From UBA3824 sp017541145 (GTDB lineage Bacteria; Bacteroidota; Bacteroidia; Bacteroidales; UBA3824), in contig CAMVLO010000015.1 of assembly GCA_947168365.1 (NCBI GenBank), positions 4,072 through 68,071 on the forward strand: a DNA stretch of 64,000 nt. Direction: 5' to 3'. This document shows, in pieces, positions 1 through 9,471 of this stretch. A program made the position numbers and the translations under genes. The notes beneath the pieces are model-generated. The model worked only from the letters and a program-made list of their open reading frames with translations, searched no databases and was not told where the DNA came from. How positions within the stretch are numbered: the stretch's first letter is position 1; every line of letters starts with the position of its first letter.

Positions 1-570
1 GGTTCTAATGATGTTCTGTCTGATTCATTGCAAAAATATGTATACTTAGCATTTGAGTCAAAAACTAAGTGTCCTATTACATTGAGTTGTTTAGAAGGTA
101 GTAAACAATCGCAGGATTTACATATTCATTATTTATTTCAAAAAGAGTATTATATACCTAATTTTATAGAATTTATATACAATAATTTAGATAACGTAGG
201 AAATTTGGATGATATACTTAAAAATAAAAGTCTACCTAATTTTTCTTTTGTTAAACCTTATGTTGATTTAAAAAATTTAGGTATTGTCATGGATATTTCT
301 AGCAACGATTATTATGGGTTATTTGGTGGAACACAACGTCTTTTATGTGATTTAGTTGTTTATCAAAAAAATAATCTTTATTTGGCAGATATTAAATTAA
401 CTATTGTAGATTGGTATGGCTCAGACCTCGAGGATATCTGTACATCTTCTCTTAAGTCACGTGTTGCATGTTTGAATGCGTTCTTTTTTTTACAACATCA
501 TTTTGGATATAACCCATTCCAAACGCAAGTTATTTTCCACGATTATGTTTTGTTTACTAAAAAATATTGA
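1..570 (+). CDS. Uncharacterised protein, 5' end cut by window edge
   Basis: The reading frame is open from the first base of the window, so the true start lies upstream. The internal TTG at 28 is probably not the start. The visible 189 residues end in FTKKY and show no signal peptide, membrane segment or motif that I recognise. A central stretch contains a GLFGGTQRLLCDLVV segment followed by DIKLTIVDWYGSDLE, which looks like a compact alpha/beta fold. The stop lies two bases before the ATG of the next gene, so the two are very likely co-transcribed and may act together. Base use is much richer in A and T than in the genes from 2 kb onward, which suggests acquired DNA. Function unknown. Confidence 0.7.
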   Translation, partial: GSNDVLSDSLQKYVYLAFESKTKCPITLSCLEGSKQSQDLHIHYLFQKEYYIPNFIEFIYNNLDNVGNLDDILKNKSLPNFSFVKPYVDLKNLGIVMDISSNDYYGLFGGTQRLLCDLVVYQKNNLYLADIKLTIVDWYGSDLEDICTSSLKSRVACLNAFFFLQHHFGYNPFQTQVIFHDYVLFTKKY

Positions 571-572
571 AA

Positions 573-1697
573 ATGGAGTTTTTGTCGTCATTATTCTATT
601 TCGGTTATTTTACAACTGGATTATATATCATTAATTTGTTGATTTTAACTTTTTTGCATAAAAATATTATAAAACCTTGTTTGGAAATTGTAATTATCTT
701 ATGTATAATTTTCCATACAAATTTATTTGTTAATTTTCAACCATATGGTCAAGGTGTTATGCCGTCTGTACGAGAATTTATAATTAATTTTGCGTTAGCG
801 TTACTTCAATTATTTTACATATATAAATTAGAACATAAATCATGGTTTAATATAATTGCTATTTTATTTAGTGTTTCATGGTATTTTTTTATATTTTATT
901 GTATTTATGAATATCTATATTCCTTTGTTAATGAGAAGTTTATTGCATGGAAAATAAATAAACTTTTAATTTGTTTTATATTTCTGTTTTATTCATTTGT
1001 CATTGATTTGCTATGTTTTCGTGTGTTCAAAATATTATATCATGAAATTAAGTTCAAAAAGAAAACTTTGTGTATTTTATTTATACTATTGTATGTGTGT
1101 TACATTATTACTTATGGTAACTTTATTAATAACTATATATTTCCAACTGATTTACGAAGCGATAATGTGATATATCTGAAAACTATTTATGAAAGTGATA
1201 CTTTAAATGATTATATTTATGAATTACATAATATAAATGATACAGAATGTCGTTTGAAAAAAATAATTAAAGTTTTTGATGGTAATATTCAAAACGGTAG
1301 ATATTATTTTCTTGAGGATACCACAGCTGCATTAACTTTTTGTAGAAATTATATAGATAATATTTGGAATGATTATAGTTATAATATGGAAGATTATTAT
1401 TCTGTTTTATCTATAAATTATGCTGATAATATGTTTTTAGAGAATTTTAATTGTCGTTGCGATTCTATAAGTTTTAAAATCGTTTCATCTGGTAATAATT
1501 TAATTATTATCAAAGGTGATTTTGACGATTTAACGCTCAAAAGATTTTGCGCTTTTCAAAAATTTTTAAGTGATGAAATATCTGATTTAGCTAATCATAA
1601 AATTGTCTTATACAACAAAAATAATGATTTTAAAATTGGTATTCGTTATTTTACAAATAATGAGTATAAATTGTATTTGGATAAATCTTTTTTGTGA
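573..1697 (+). CDS. Uncharacterised multi-pass membrane protein
   Basis: About 374 residues. I chose the ATG at 573, two bases after the preceding stop, over the overlapping TTG at 567. The first half (roughly residues 1-190) carries about five or six hydrophobic segments separated by short basic loops. The second half is soluble, rich in Asn, Asp and Tyr, and probably forms an extracytoplasmic or cytoplasmic domain of about 180 residues. No catalytic motif is recognised. It is the second gene of a tightly spaced, very A+T-rich pair. An immunity or small accessory membrane function is possible but has no direct support. Confidence 0.7.
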   Translation: MEFLSSLFYFGYFTTGLYIINLLILTFLHKNIIKPCLEIVIILCIIFHTNLFVNFQPYGQGVMPSVREFIINFALALLQLFYIYKLEHKSWFNIIAILFSVSWYFFIFYCIYEYLYSFVNEKFIAWKINKLLICFIFLFYSFVIDLLCFRVFKILYHEIKFKKKTLCILFILLYVCYIITYGNFINNYIFPTDLRSDNVIYLKTIYESDTLNDYIYELHNINDTECRLKKIIKVFDGNIQNGRYYFLEDTTAALTFCRNYIDNIWNDYSYNMEDYYSVLSINYADNMFLENFNCRCDSISFKIVSSGNNLIIIKGDFDDLTLKRFCAFQKFLSDEISDLANHKIVLYNKNNDFKIGIRYFTNNEYKLYLDKSFL

Positions 1698-1769
1698 AAT
1701 ATAATTATTATTAATGTTTTGAAAAATTAAAGTGATAAAAATATAAAAATAACAAACAAACACAAAACA

Positions 1770-1940
1770 ATGAAAACTAACCTATTAATAATCTTGTCGT
1801 TGTTGTTGCTGCTTGCAGCAACAACCTCGCAAGCTCAGCCGTACCTTGTAGCACTCTCCAAGCCGGGGAAGGCGGGGATTGAATTGCGGTGGTCGCCAAT
1901 GTGTTACGAGGCACTTAATTTCATTTTTACAAGACAGTAA
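1770..1940 (+). pseudogene. Truncated secreted protein (signal peptide plus start of an fn3-like domain)
   Basis: An ATG at 1770 opens a 56-residue frame. It has a strong leucine-rich signal peptide ending TTSQAQ, followed by PYLVALSKPGKAGIELRWSP, which resembles the start of a fibronectin type III-like strand. The frame then changes character (CYEALNFIFTRQ) and stops at 1938-1940. A complete secreted protein of this kind would be many hundreds of residues long, so this looks like the 5' stump of a larger gene cut by a deletion or recombination just upstream of the next promoter. Expression is possible, function unlikely. Confidence 0.5.
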
Positions 1941-1962
1941 TGAACAATTGAAAAAAATTTTT

Positions 1963-1970
1963 TAACTTTG
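1963..1970 (+). promoter_or_regulatory. Bacteroidetes -7 element (TAACTTTG) for the LysM gene
   Basis: TAACTTTG fits the TAnnTTTG consensus and lies 38 bases before the GTG start of the LysM protein. No good -33 TTTG is seen at the usual distance. Confidence 0.55.
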
Positions 1971-2008
1971 CGCAATCAAAAAGTACAAACAGAAACATTA
2001 ACCATAAA

Positions 2009-3856
2009 GTGAGAAAACATCTACTTTTAATAGCACTTGCATTACTGAGTTTTAACACAGTATTTGCTCAGGAAATTGTTAAATCCCAGACATTTATACA
2101 ATTGTTCGGGACCAAATATTACCTTCACACAATGAAAACCGGAGAGACTTTGGACGCAATAGCCAAAGCCTATAATACTACAGTTCAAGAAATAAAAATG
2201 AACAATCAAAGTATTACGAATTATCAGGTAGGCATTGTTTTGCGTATACCTGTGATTGCCGACAATTCTACACCGGGAATTACACAAGAATTTGCGTATC
2301 ATGTTGTGGAGAAAAAACAAACATTGTATTCTATTTGTAAAAAATACGGAGTTACAGAACAAGATATTTATCAATACAATCCGCACGCAAAACTCGGATT
2401 GAAAGCCGGTGAAACTCTAAAAATTCCGGTTGGCAAAAACGAAAATCCCGATAAGCAGGATATAGATTTTATTTATCATACTGTAAAACAAAATGAAAGT
2501 TTCAATTCTATCAGTCAGCTTTACGGTGTAGAAATTGCGGATATTGTAAAATACAATCCCTCAGTAAAATACTCAATGAAACCGGGCGATATTATCCGTT
2601 TGCCGAAAACAAACAAGGAGATTGAATCCAATACTTTGGTGATTGACAAAACCGATATTGTATCATCAGATGCAATTCGCAACCGTGCCAAAGAAAAATC
2701 GGATTATTGTCCGTGCGAAACTTACAGATATTCAACAAGTAAGACTATAAAAATAGCTTTGATGCTGCCGTTGTTTATCAACGACAACGCAATTTTGAGC
2801 GAAAGTTACAAATCGGACCCGAACAAAAATACTCTCAAGAAAAATACAGAGAAAATTTATGAATTTTACGAAGGCTTGTTGATAGCGATAAAAGATTATC
2901 AAATTCTCGGTAAAAATATTGAATTAAATGTCTACGATACAGAAAATTCAACTACAAAAACCGATGAAATACTCGCTCGCCCGGAACTTAAAAATATGGA
3001 TCTTCTTATCGGACCGCTTTACACAGAAAATGTTGTAAGAGCAGCCAAATTTGCAAACGCAAATCAAATTTCGATGGTTTCGCCGTTCGCTATCAAAAAC
3101 GAGATTCTGAAAGACAATCCGTATTTGTTTCAGTTTACGCCTTCAGCAGAAACTTCGATTAAGGAAACGACAAATTATTTTGGTAAAAAAGACAACGCAA
3201 GTATAATTGTAGTACACAACAATCGTCCGAACGAAATCGAACAAATAAAATTTTACCGCGAAAATCTTACTCAGAATTATTTCAATCAAAATAATGTTCC
3301 TGACTTAATTTTCAAGGAAGTAGATTTTGCAAACGGAGGACTCAACCGCATTACCGAAGCGATGTCACCAAACAAAACCAATATCATTTTGTTGCCGAGT
3401 ACCGACGAGATATTTATTACAAATGTAATCAACCATCTCACCAACTTGCAGAAAAACAACAATTATTCGGTAATACTCTTTGGCTCTCAAAGTTGGGAAA
3501 AATACACAAATATCGATATAGAATTTTTGCAAAACATGAATTTCAGTTACCGTAGCCCAAGTTATATTGACTACAGCAACGACAAAGTAAAGAATTTTGT
3601 ATCGGAATTTCGTGACAGATACAATTCAGAACCGGGAATATATGCGTTTTCAGGTTACGACATCGCCAAATATTTCATCGGAGAATTGGAAAAACACGGG
3701 AAATACTTCCAATTTTGCATCAAAGAAAACAATGTTGAAAACGGTTTAGTATACAAGTTTAATTTTCAGCGAGTTAACCCTGTAGGCGGATTTGAAAATC
3801 ATTCAACATTTGTAATAAAATACGGAGAAGATTTCAGTTTACAAAAAGAAGAATAA
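2009..3856 (+). CDS. Secreted LysM-repeat protein with periplasmic-binding-protein-like domain
   Basis: 615 residues from a GTG start, with a signal peptide (RKHLLLIALALLSFNTVFAQ). Three LysM modules follow at roughly 35-80, 95-140 and 155-200. Each shows the YHxVxxxxTLxxIxxxY pattern and a Lx[AP]GxxLxIP end, so the protein should bind peptidoglycan in the periplasm. From about residue 245 to the C-terminus there is a type 1 periplasmic-binding-protein fold (KIALMLPLF, DLLIGPLYTENV, FSGYDIAKYF). The family is common in Bacteroidetes and recalls LpoA-type activators of cell-wall synthases, but that role is inference. It has its own promoter and no operon partner. Confidence 0.85.
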   Translation: MRKHLLLIALALLSFNTVFAQEIVKSQTFIQLFGTKYYLHTMKTGETLDAIAKAYNTTVQEIKMNNQSITNYQVGIVLRIPVIADNSTPGITQEFAYHVVEKKQTLYSICKKYGVTEQDIYQYNPHAKLGLKAGETLKIPVGKNENPDKQDIDFIYHTVKQNESFNSISQLYGVEIADIVKYNPSVKYSMKPGDIIRLPKTNKEIESNTLVIDKTDIVSSDAIRNRAKEKSDYCPCETYRYSTSKTIKIALMLPLFINDNAILSESYKSDPNKNTLKKNTEKIYEFYEGLLIAIKDYQILGKNIELNVYDTENSTTKTDEILARPELKNMDLLIGPLYTENVVRAAKFANANQISMVSPFAIKNEILKDNPYLFQFTPSAETSIKETTNYFGKKDNASIIVVHNNRPNEIEQIKFYRENLTQNYFNQNNVPDLIFKEVDFANGGLNRITEAMSPNKTNIILLPSTDEIFITNVINHLTNLQKNNNYSVILFGSQSWEKYTNIDIEFLQNMNFSYRSPSYIDYSNDKVKNFVSEFRDRYNSEPGIYAFSGYDIAKYFIGELEKHGKYFQFCIKENNVENGLVYKFNFQRVNPVGGFENHSTFVIKYGEDFSLQKEE

Positions 3857-3917
3857 CGTCCGAAAAGAAATTATTGAAAAATTTGCAAATATTTAACATA
3901 AAAAAATAAAAAAAATG

Positions 3918-3947
3918 TTTGTAAATAAATAAAATTTTCTACATTTG
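3918..3947 (+). promoter_or_regulatory. Bacteroidetes promoter for the DUF2795 gene
   Basis: TTTG at 3918-3921, an 18-base spacer and TACATTTG at 3940-3947 form a near-ideal Bacteroidetes promoter. It predicts a leader of about 55 bases before the ATG at 4008. Confidence 0.75.
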
Positions 3948-4007
3948 CGCGATTTTTTTAAAGATTAAACAATTTAAAACAATTATAACAATAAATCTTA
4001 AAACGCT

Positions 4008-4229
4008 ATGTACTGGACACTTGAATTAGCTACCAAATTGGAGGATGCTCCATGGCCGGCAACTAAGGATGAACTTATTGACTACGCCACAAGATCAGGA
4101 GCACCAATGGAACTTATTGAAAATCTTCAAGAAATTGATGACGATGGCGAAATTTACGAAGGTATAGAGGACATTTGGCCTGACTATCCAAGTAAAGAAG
4201 ATTTCTTTTTCAACGAAGACGAGTACTAA
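4008..4229 (+). CDS. DUF2795-family small acidic protein
   Basis: 73 residues, acidic, beginning MYWTLELATKLEDAPWPATK. The pattern of aromatic and Leu residues followed by PATKxELIDYAxRxGAP is that of DUF2795, a small conserved family common in Bacteroidetes whose biochemical role is unknown. The C-terminal third is almost all Asp, Glu and aromatic residues. It is a single-gene unit with a strong promoter ahead and a strong terminator behind, which suggests high, independent expression. Confidence 0.85.
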   Translation: MYWTLELATKLEDAPWPATKDELIDYATRSGAPMELIENLQEIDDDGEIYEGIEDIWPDYPSKEDFFFNEDEY

Positions 4230-4251
4230 AAACAAAATTAAAATTATTACT

Positions 4252-4290
4252 ACCGGCTGTACTTCCCTGTACTGCCGGTTTTGTTTTTTA
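4252..4290 (+). terminator. Intrinsic terminator after the DUF2795 gene
   Basis: An 11-base stem, ACCGGCTGTAC (4252-4262) against GTACTGCCGGT (4269-4279), with one mismatch, is followed by a T-rich tail on the plus strand. Confidence 0.85.
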
Positions 4291-4367
4291 TACACACCCC
4301 CAAAAATTAACATGGGGAAATTTATGAAACATATTAAAAAAAAAATCTTAATAATAACGTAAAATTA

Positions 4368-4399
4368 TTTGCATTACTGCACATAATTTGTTATATTTG
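4368..4399 (+). promoter_or_regulatory. Promoter for the chemoreceptor gene
   Basis: TTTG at 4368-4371, a 20-base spacer, then TATATTTG at 4392-4399, 44 bases before the ATG at 4444. Confidence 0.65.
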
Positions 4400-4443
4400 T
4401 CTGTATTAAAATTTCAATAACAACTTTAATAAACTGAAGCATC

Positions 4444-6309
4444 ATGATAATGACATTTTTTAATAAACTTGGGATCAAAAAATCGCTATTGCTCATGATT
4501 TTACTTGCTGCATTAGCAATCGGAATCTGCATATACATCTCCACATCTTATATCGTAAAAGGAGTTTTGTCCGAATTAGTAGAAACAAATGTTGCTGCAG
4601 AATTGAAAACTGCGTTCAGACTTATGGATGCAAATTACCTATTGCACGAAAATTCCAACAAAATTGTCATCAATAGCACAGAAACTGCGGTAAAATTGAT
4701 GGGCGGCATTCAAGAACACGACGAAATTATTGAATTGAACGGTGTACCAACAAAAAGATGGACAGTAAACGGTAAAACAATCAACGGTTCAAGTCTTGCA
4801 GAAACTATTGCTCATATCAACGACGGCGGTGCTTTTACAATTTTTCAAAAAACTTCACAAGGATATGTCAGAATTTCTACAAATGTAAAATCTTCCAACG
4901 GTCAAAATCCGCTCGGATCAAAAATGGAACATCAAGCAGTTGTCAAAGCTATAGAATCTCATCAGGATTATATAGGTTTTACAGATATTCTTGGTACTCC
5001 GTATATTACATATTATCACCCGATTATGAAAGGCAACAGATTAATTGGTATGCTTTTCACCGGTCTTGAATATCAGAAACTTATGGACGAAAACAGCCGA
5101 TTAAGCTCATACAAAATATTGGAACACGGCGAGATTGCATGGTTTACAACCGGAATCAATAAAAATGTAGAAACCAAAAGTTCATTTGTAAGCTTGCCGG
5201 ATGATGTTTTCAAAAACATAATGAATTTTACCAAGGAAGACGAAGTTAATACATTGTATTACAAAGACAAAGGCGAAAATTATGTAATACATTTTGCTTA
5301 CTCAAAACGCTCAAACGGCTATCTGTGTTACAAATATCCAGAGTCAGATAAATACAACTCACTCAGCAAAATAATGTGGACAATAATCATTACACTTTTG
5401 CTTGTAATTACATTATTGTTTATCTCAATGACATATTATGTTAACAATTTGGTACAATCAATCGGTGGCGAACCAAGCGAAGTAGAAGACATGGTAATGG
5501 CATTTGCTGACGGCGATTTAAGAATGAAAAAAGTAAAAACCAATCCGACAGGAATCCTTGCTTCATGTTACAAAATGGCTAACAATCTTCGGGATATGGT
5601 CGGCAAATTGAAAGAAGGTGCTGAAAATATCGGCAACTCGTCAAACGAAATCAACAAAACAACACAGTCATTGTCACAAACTTCAAACGAGCAGGCAGCA
5701 ACAGCGGATCAAATCGTACAATCAGTTAACTTCATCCAACAAGAAGTGGCAAACAATGCTGAAAAACGTAACGAAACCGCAGCTATTGCCGACAAGATAA
5801 AAGCCGATGTAGAAGAAGTTAAGCACAGTCAACAAGAAAACTTGAAGGCTGTACGCAATATTTCAGAAAAAATCGACATCATCAATGATATTGCATTCCA
5901 AACCAATATCTTGGCGCTAAATGCCGCAGTAGAAGCTGCACGCGCAGGCGAACATGGTAAAGGATTTGCCGTGGTAGCCGCTGAAATCAGAAAACTCGCC
6001 GAAAAAAGTAAAAATTCGGCAAATGATATTATTGACGGTGCTAACAACACTGTACGTACTACGGAAATTGCAACTGTAAAACTGGAAGCGATAATTCCGG
6101 AAGTGGATAAGTGCGCTGAATTTGTGAACGAAATTGCAGAAGCAGGCAAAAACCAATTGGATTCCATCAACTTGATTGACGAAAGCCTCAAACAACTCAA
6201 TCAATCGATTCAAGCCAATGCCGCAGCAAGTGAAGAGCTTGCAGTTTCGGCTCAAGTGCTTGACGAACAAGCAGATACTTTCAAAACAGCGAACACTTTC
6301 AGACTTTAA
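4444..6309 (+). CDS. Methyl-accepting chemotaxis protein with extracytoplasmic Cache-type sensor
   Basis: 621 residues. A transmembrane segment near residues 13-36 is followed by a long periplasmic region (about 40-305) with Cache-type features (DANYLLHE, GYVRISTNV, YITYYHPI, GMLFTGLEY). A second transmembrane segment near 308-332 leads into a short HAMP-like stretch (GGEPSEVEDMVMAFADGDL) and a long helical signalling domain. The hairpin tip, near residues 478-520, is the classic DIAFQTNILALNAAVEAARA run followed by GFAVVAAEIRKLAEKS. It should sense a small ligand and signal through CheA/CheW. No che or flagellar genes lie in the window, so it is an orphan receptor here. It may be co-transcribed with the dehydrogenase 39 bases downstream. 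Confidence 0.93.
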   Translation: MIMTFFNKLGIKKSLLLMILLAALAIGICIYISTSYIVKGVLSELVETNVAAELKTAFRLMDANYLLHENSNKIVINSTETAVKLMGGIQEHDEIIELNGVPTKRWTVNGKTINGSSLAETIAHINDGGAFTIFQKTSQGYVRISTNVKSSNGQNPLGSKMEHQAVVKAIESHQDYIGFTDILGTPYITYYHPIMKGNRLIGMLFTGLEYQKLMDENSRLSSYKILEHGEIAWFTTGINKNVETKSSFVSLPDDVFKNIMNFTKEDEVNTLYYKDKGENYVIHFAYSKRSNGYLCYKYPESDKYNSLSKIMWTIIITLLLVITLLFISMTYYVNNLVQSIGGEPSEVEDMVMAFADGDLRMKKVKTNPTGILASCYKMANNLRDMVGKLKEGAENIGNSSNEINKTTQSLSQTSNEQAATADQIVQSVNFIQQEVANNAEKRNETAAIADKIKADVEEVKHSQQENLKAVRNISEKIDIINDIAFQTNILALNAAVEAARAGEHGKGFAVVAAEIRKLAEKSKNSANDIIDGANNTVRTTEIATVKLEAIIPEVDKCAEFVNEIAEAGKNQLDSINLIDESLKQLNQSIQANAAASEELAVSAQVLDEQADTFKTANTFRL

Positions 6310-6348
6310 GAAAAGAATCAATCATAAAATAAAAATTAAGAATCATAA

Positions 6349-7563
6349 ATGCACAAGATTTGTGTGATTGGACTGGGATATGTAGGAAAACCTTTGGCTC
6401 AACTTTTTGCAACCAAATATCCGACCGTTGGTTTCGATACCGACAAAAGTAAAATAGAAAAAATATCCCGCGAAAAACCGCAATACTTGTGCACTTTTTA
6501 TGAAACAGAAATCAAAGACTGCGACATCTATATTGTGGCAGTTCCGACCCCCGTTGACCAAAATTATACACCAAACCTTCAACCGCTGATTTCGGCAACT
6601 AAAATTGTAGCCGGATGTCTCAAAATTAATGACACTGTAATTTACGAAAGTACTGTTTATCCGGGAGTTACGGAAGAAGAATGTGTGCCTGTTTTGGAAA
6701 AAATCAGCGGCATGAAACTCAACAAAGATTTTTTTGTGGGCTATTCTCCTGAACGCATAAATCCCGGCGATGACAAACACACGGTTGAAAATATCCAAAA
6801 AGTAACATCCGGCTCAAACCACGAAACGGCTGAAATGATTGACAAACTCTACAACTCTGTCCTAAAAAACGGAACTTACAAAGCCCAGTCAATAAAAGTA
6901 GCCGAAGCCGCAAAAATCATAGAAAATTGTCAACGGGATATTAACATCGCATTCATAAACGAACTTGCAAGGATTTTCAACGCCATGGGAATTGATACTC
7001 ATGAGGTTTTGGAAGCCGCAGCCACCAAATGGAACTTTCTGAAATTTGAACCGGGATTGGTTGGCGGACATTGCATTTCGGTAGATCCGTATTACCTGAT
7101 AAACAAAGCCAAAGTTTACGGCGTGTATCCGCGCATAATGATGAACGCCCGACGACTGAACGACGGAATGGGCGAATACGTTGCAAATCAAACAATTAAA
7201 TGTATGAACAAAAAAGGAATCGTTGTAAAAGATTCTACGATTTTGATTTTGGGTTTTACATTCAAAGAAAATTGTCCCGACATCCGAAATTCCAAAGTTG
7301 CCGACATCTATCACACACTTACGGAATATACGCACAATATCGAAATTGTTGACCCGCTGGCAGATAAACAATTGGTAATGAACGATTTCGGAATACAAAT
7401 TACAAACGAAATTCATGTTAACAAAAAATACGACGCCATAATTCTTGCCGTAGCTCACAACGATTTCAAAAGCATTGATATTACGACTCTAAAAAACAGC
7501 AACGCCGTAGTTTATGACGTAAAAGGATTTTTTGACCGTAAGATGGTTGACGGCAGATTATAA
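6349..7563 (+). CDS. UDP-sugar 6-dehydrogenase family (WecC/TviB-like nucleotide-sugar dehydrogenase)
   Basis: 404 residues. The N-terminal Rossmann NAD-binding motif is IGLGYVGKPLA. STVYPGVTEE and FFVGYSPERINPGD are typical of the UDP-glucose/GDP-mannose dehydrogenase family, and the catalytic cysteine sits in GGHCISVDPYYL. These dehydrogenases oxidise C6 of a UDP-hexose or UDP-N-acetylhexosamine to the uronic acid with two NAD+. The VGGHCISVDPYYL context and the YSPERINPGD stretch fit the WecC/TviB branch (UDP-HexNAc) better than plain UDP-glucose dehydrogenase. The product would feed capsule or O-antigen synthesis, but no glycosyltransferases lie nearby. It overlaps the convergent peptidase gene by six bases. 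Confidence 0.88.
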   Translation: MHKICVIGLGYVGKPLAQLFATKYPTVGFDTDKSKIEKISREKPQYLCTFYETEIKDCDIYIVAVPTPVDQNYTPNLQPLISATKIVAGCLKINDTVIYESTVYPGVTEEECVPVLEKISGMKLNKDFFVGYSPERINPGDDKHTVENIQKVTSGSNHETAEMIDKLYNSVLKNGTYKAQSIKVAEAAKIIENCQRDINIAFINELARIFNAMGIDTHEVLEAAATKWNFLKFEPGLVGGHCISVDPYYLINKAKVYGVYPRIMMNARRLNDGMGEYVANQTIKCMNKKGIVVKDSTILILGFTFKENCPDIRNSKVADIYHTLTEYTHNIEIVDPLADKQLVMNDFGIQITNEIHVNKKYDAIILAVAHNDFKSIDITTLKNSNAVVYDVKGFFDRKMVDGRL

Positions 7564-9423
7564 ATCATTAACAATATCGTCAAGACTATCGAGTTTTACA
7601 GTAAGACCTTTTCCGACAACATTCGGTAAAACATCGGAATACAACGTAATTATGCATGGAAACGTAACATAATCGAAATCGATGTAAATCTTTTTGTCAT
7701 CATAACCCGATTCCCAAATATCCGCTTTTTTCAAAGCTTTTACGTAATTATAAGTTTTCTCAGGATTGTAAATCGAAACTCTTACCGGCAAAGGAATTTT
7801 TGAATTGTTGCTTACCAAAACATAATATCCAGAATTGTCACGACCTACTTTCTTGATTTTCAAGTCAGCAGGCTCACTAAACAACAACCAATCACGAAAA
7901 AACCAATTGAGATTTCTACCTGAAACAGTATTGAAAGTATTGATGATGTCATCGGTTTTTACATGTTTGTTTCGCCAATTGCTAAACAAAGTCATAAAAG
8001 CATTTGTAACCGTATCACGCCCAATCATGTGATCCAAATAGTACCACATACACAACGATTTTACATACGAATTGAAAAACAACTCATTTTCAGTCAATTG
8101 AAAAGTTGGCGTATTCATCGATGAATGTGAATAGTCTAAATGATTTACCAAACAACTCACATCGAATCTTGACGAAAAATCTAGAATAGAAACCTCATTA
8201 ACATCCGATTCAAAATCCGCACTAACATCATTAAAATAATAATACGGCAACCGCATTGCAAAACCTTCATCAATCCAACCGTCTTTAGCTTGATTGACAC
8301 CGACAAGAAACGGTGCGTAAGTATGCGCAATCTCGTGACGTGTAGCAACATTAACATCGTGATCCGCCAACACGTTCACAATCATCGGAAATTCCATCGA
8401 ACCGTAACATTCCGACCTCAAAAAAACTGTCATTTGCGGATACGGATACGATACGCCCGGCTCTATCTCGGAAAAATATTCGATTAAATCCCGTATCTTG
8501 TTTGCATAATTAGAAAAATAATTAAATCGTTTTGTTTGCGGAGTAACAACATAAAAATTTACTTTTTGACTATTTTTCATAGTAAAAGTACAACCATCCA
8601 ATTCAAAGTTTTTCACCGCACAAAACGCAAAATCACCGATTGTATCCGACTTAAAACGAAATGTTGTAGTATCGTTTTTCAAACAATTATCACCCGAAAT
8701 TATTTTTACAGATTTGTCACTGTTGTCAGCCTCAAGAAATTTTGTTTCAGTAGCCTCGTTGAAAATTTCAGAACGATTTTGCAAAACGCCGCTTCCCAAA
8801 ACGTAATAACCGTCAGGCAATGTGATATTTACATCATAATTTGCAAATTCAAAATAATGTTCTTCAATTCCGGAATGTTGAATTGTATCCCACCCGTCAA
8901 CATCGTCATAAACAGCAATTTGCGGATACCAATAACCGACAAACCACGAATCGTTATGATATTTACCGATACGGACACTCGGATTTTCAGGCAATTTTTC
9001 TTCCCACGAGATATTGAAAATCAAACTCTTACCCGGTTTCAACGGCCTACGGAGTTTTACAATCATCTTTGTACCGTCTACAGTGTACTCCTGATTTTTT
9101 TTACCGATTTTTACATAATTGAATTTAACACCGTCGCCTAAATCAGAATTAACCAAATCAACCTTTACATTTTTATTACCTTTTTTGTACAAGTTCAAAT
9201 ATACATTGAAAACAATAATATCGAGCTGTTCAGGCGAATTATTTTTGTAAACAATTGATTCTGTACCTTTTAGCACACCATTTTTAGGATCAAAGAAAGC
9301 ATTGATCTTGTAATCAGAAAAATTTTGCCAATAATCAGGGCCCGGAGTACCGTCGTCGTTACGGGTTTGCGCATTCACCGCAAACGCCGCAAAGACAAAC
9401 AGTAATAGCAAGTATCTTTTCAT
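7558..9423 (-). CDS. Secreted M1-family-like zinc metallopeptidase
   Basis: 621 residues with a signal peptide (MKRYLLLLFVFAAFAVNAQ). The N-terminal half is an M1-type beta domain. The zinc site is HEIAH (near residue 365), with the third ligand in WIDEGFAM downstream. This is the M1 gluzincin arrangement, although the usual GAMEN exopeptidase motif is replaced by GSMEFPM. It should hydrolyse peptides in the periplasm or outside the cell. Bacteroidetes carry many such M1 paralogues. The start follows a short leader without a clear -7 element. The gene converges on and just overlaps the upstream dehydrogenase gene. Confidence 0.88.
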   Translation of the reverse strand: MKRYLLLLFVFAAFAVNAQTRNDDGTPGPDYWQNFSDYKINAFFDPKNGVLKGTESIVYKNNSPEQLDIIVFNVYLNLYKKGNKNVKVDLVNSDLGDGVKFNYVKIGKKNQEYTVDGTKMIVKLRRPLKPGKSLIFNISWEEKLPENPSVRIGKYHNDSWFVGYWYPQIAVYDDVDGWDTIQHSGIEEHYFEFANYDVNITLPDGYYVLGSGVLQNRSEIFNEATETKFLEADNSDKSVKIISGDNCLKNDTTTFRFKSDTIGDFAFCAVKNFELDGCTFTMKNSQKVNFYVVTPQTKRFNYFSNYANKIRDLIEYFSEIEPGVSYPYPQMTVFLRSECYGSMEFPMIVNVLADHDVNVATRHEIAHTYAPFLVGVNQAKDGWIDEGFAMRLPYYYFNDVSADFESDVNEVSILDFSSRFDVSCLVNHLDYSHSSMNTPTFQLTENELFFNSYVKSLCMWYYLDHMIGRDTVTNAFMTLFSNWRNKHVKTDDIINTFNTVSGRNLNWFFRDWLLFSEPADLKIKKVGRDNSGYYVLVSNNSKIPLPVRVSIYNPEKTYNYVKALKKADIWESGYDDKKIYIDFDYVTFPCIITLYSDVLPNVVGKGLTVKLDSLDDIVNDL

Positions 9424-9471
9424 ATCATTTTGATTTTGGATAATACAAATTGCAAATGCAACAAGTATACC

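Noticed and set aside
6343..6913. Long minus-strand open frames opposite the nucleotide-sugar dehydrogenase and similar genes
   Set aside because: They are antisense shadows of well-supported genes, with no promoter, motif or sensible composition.
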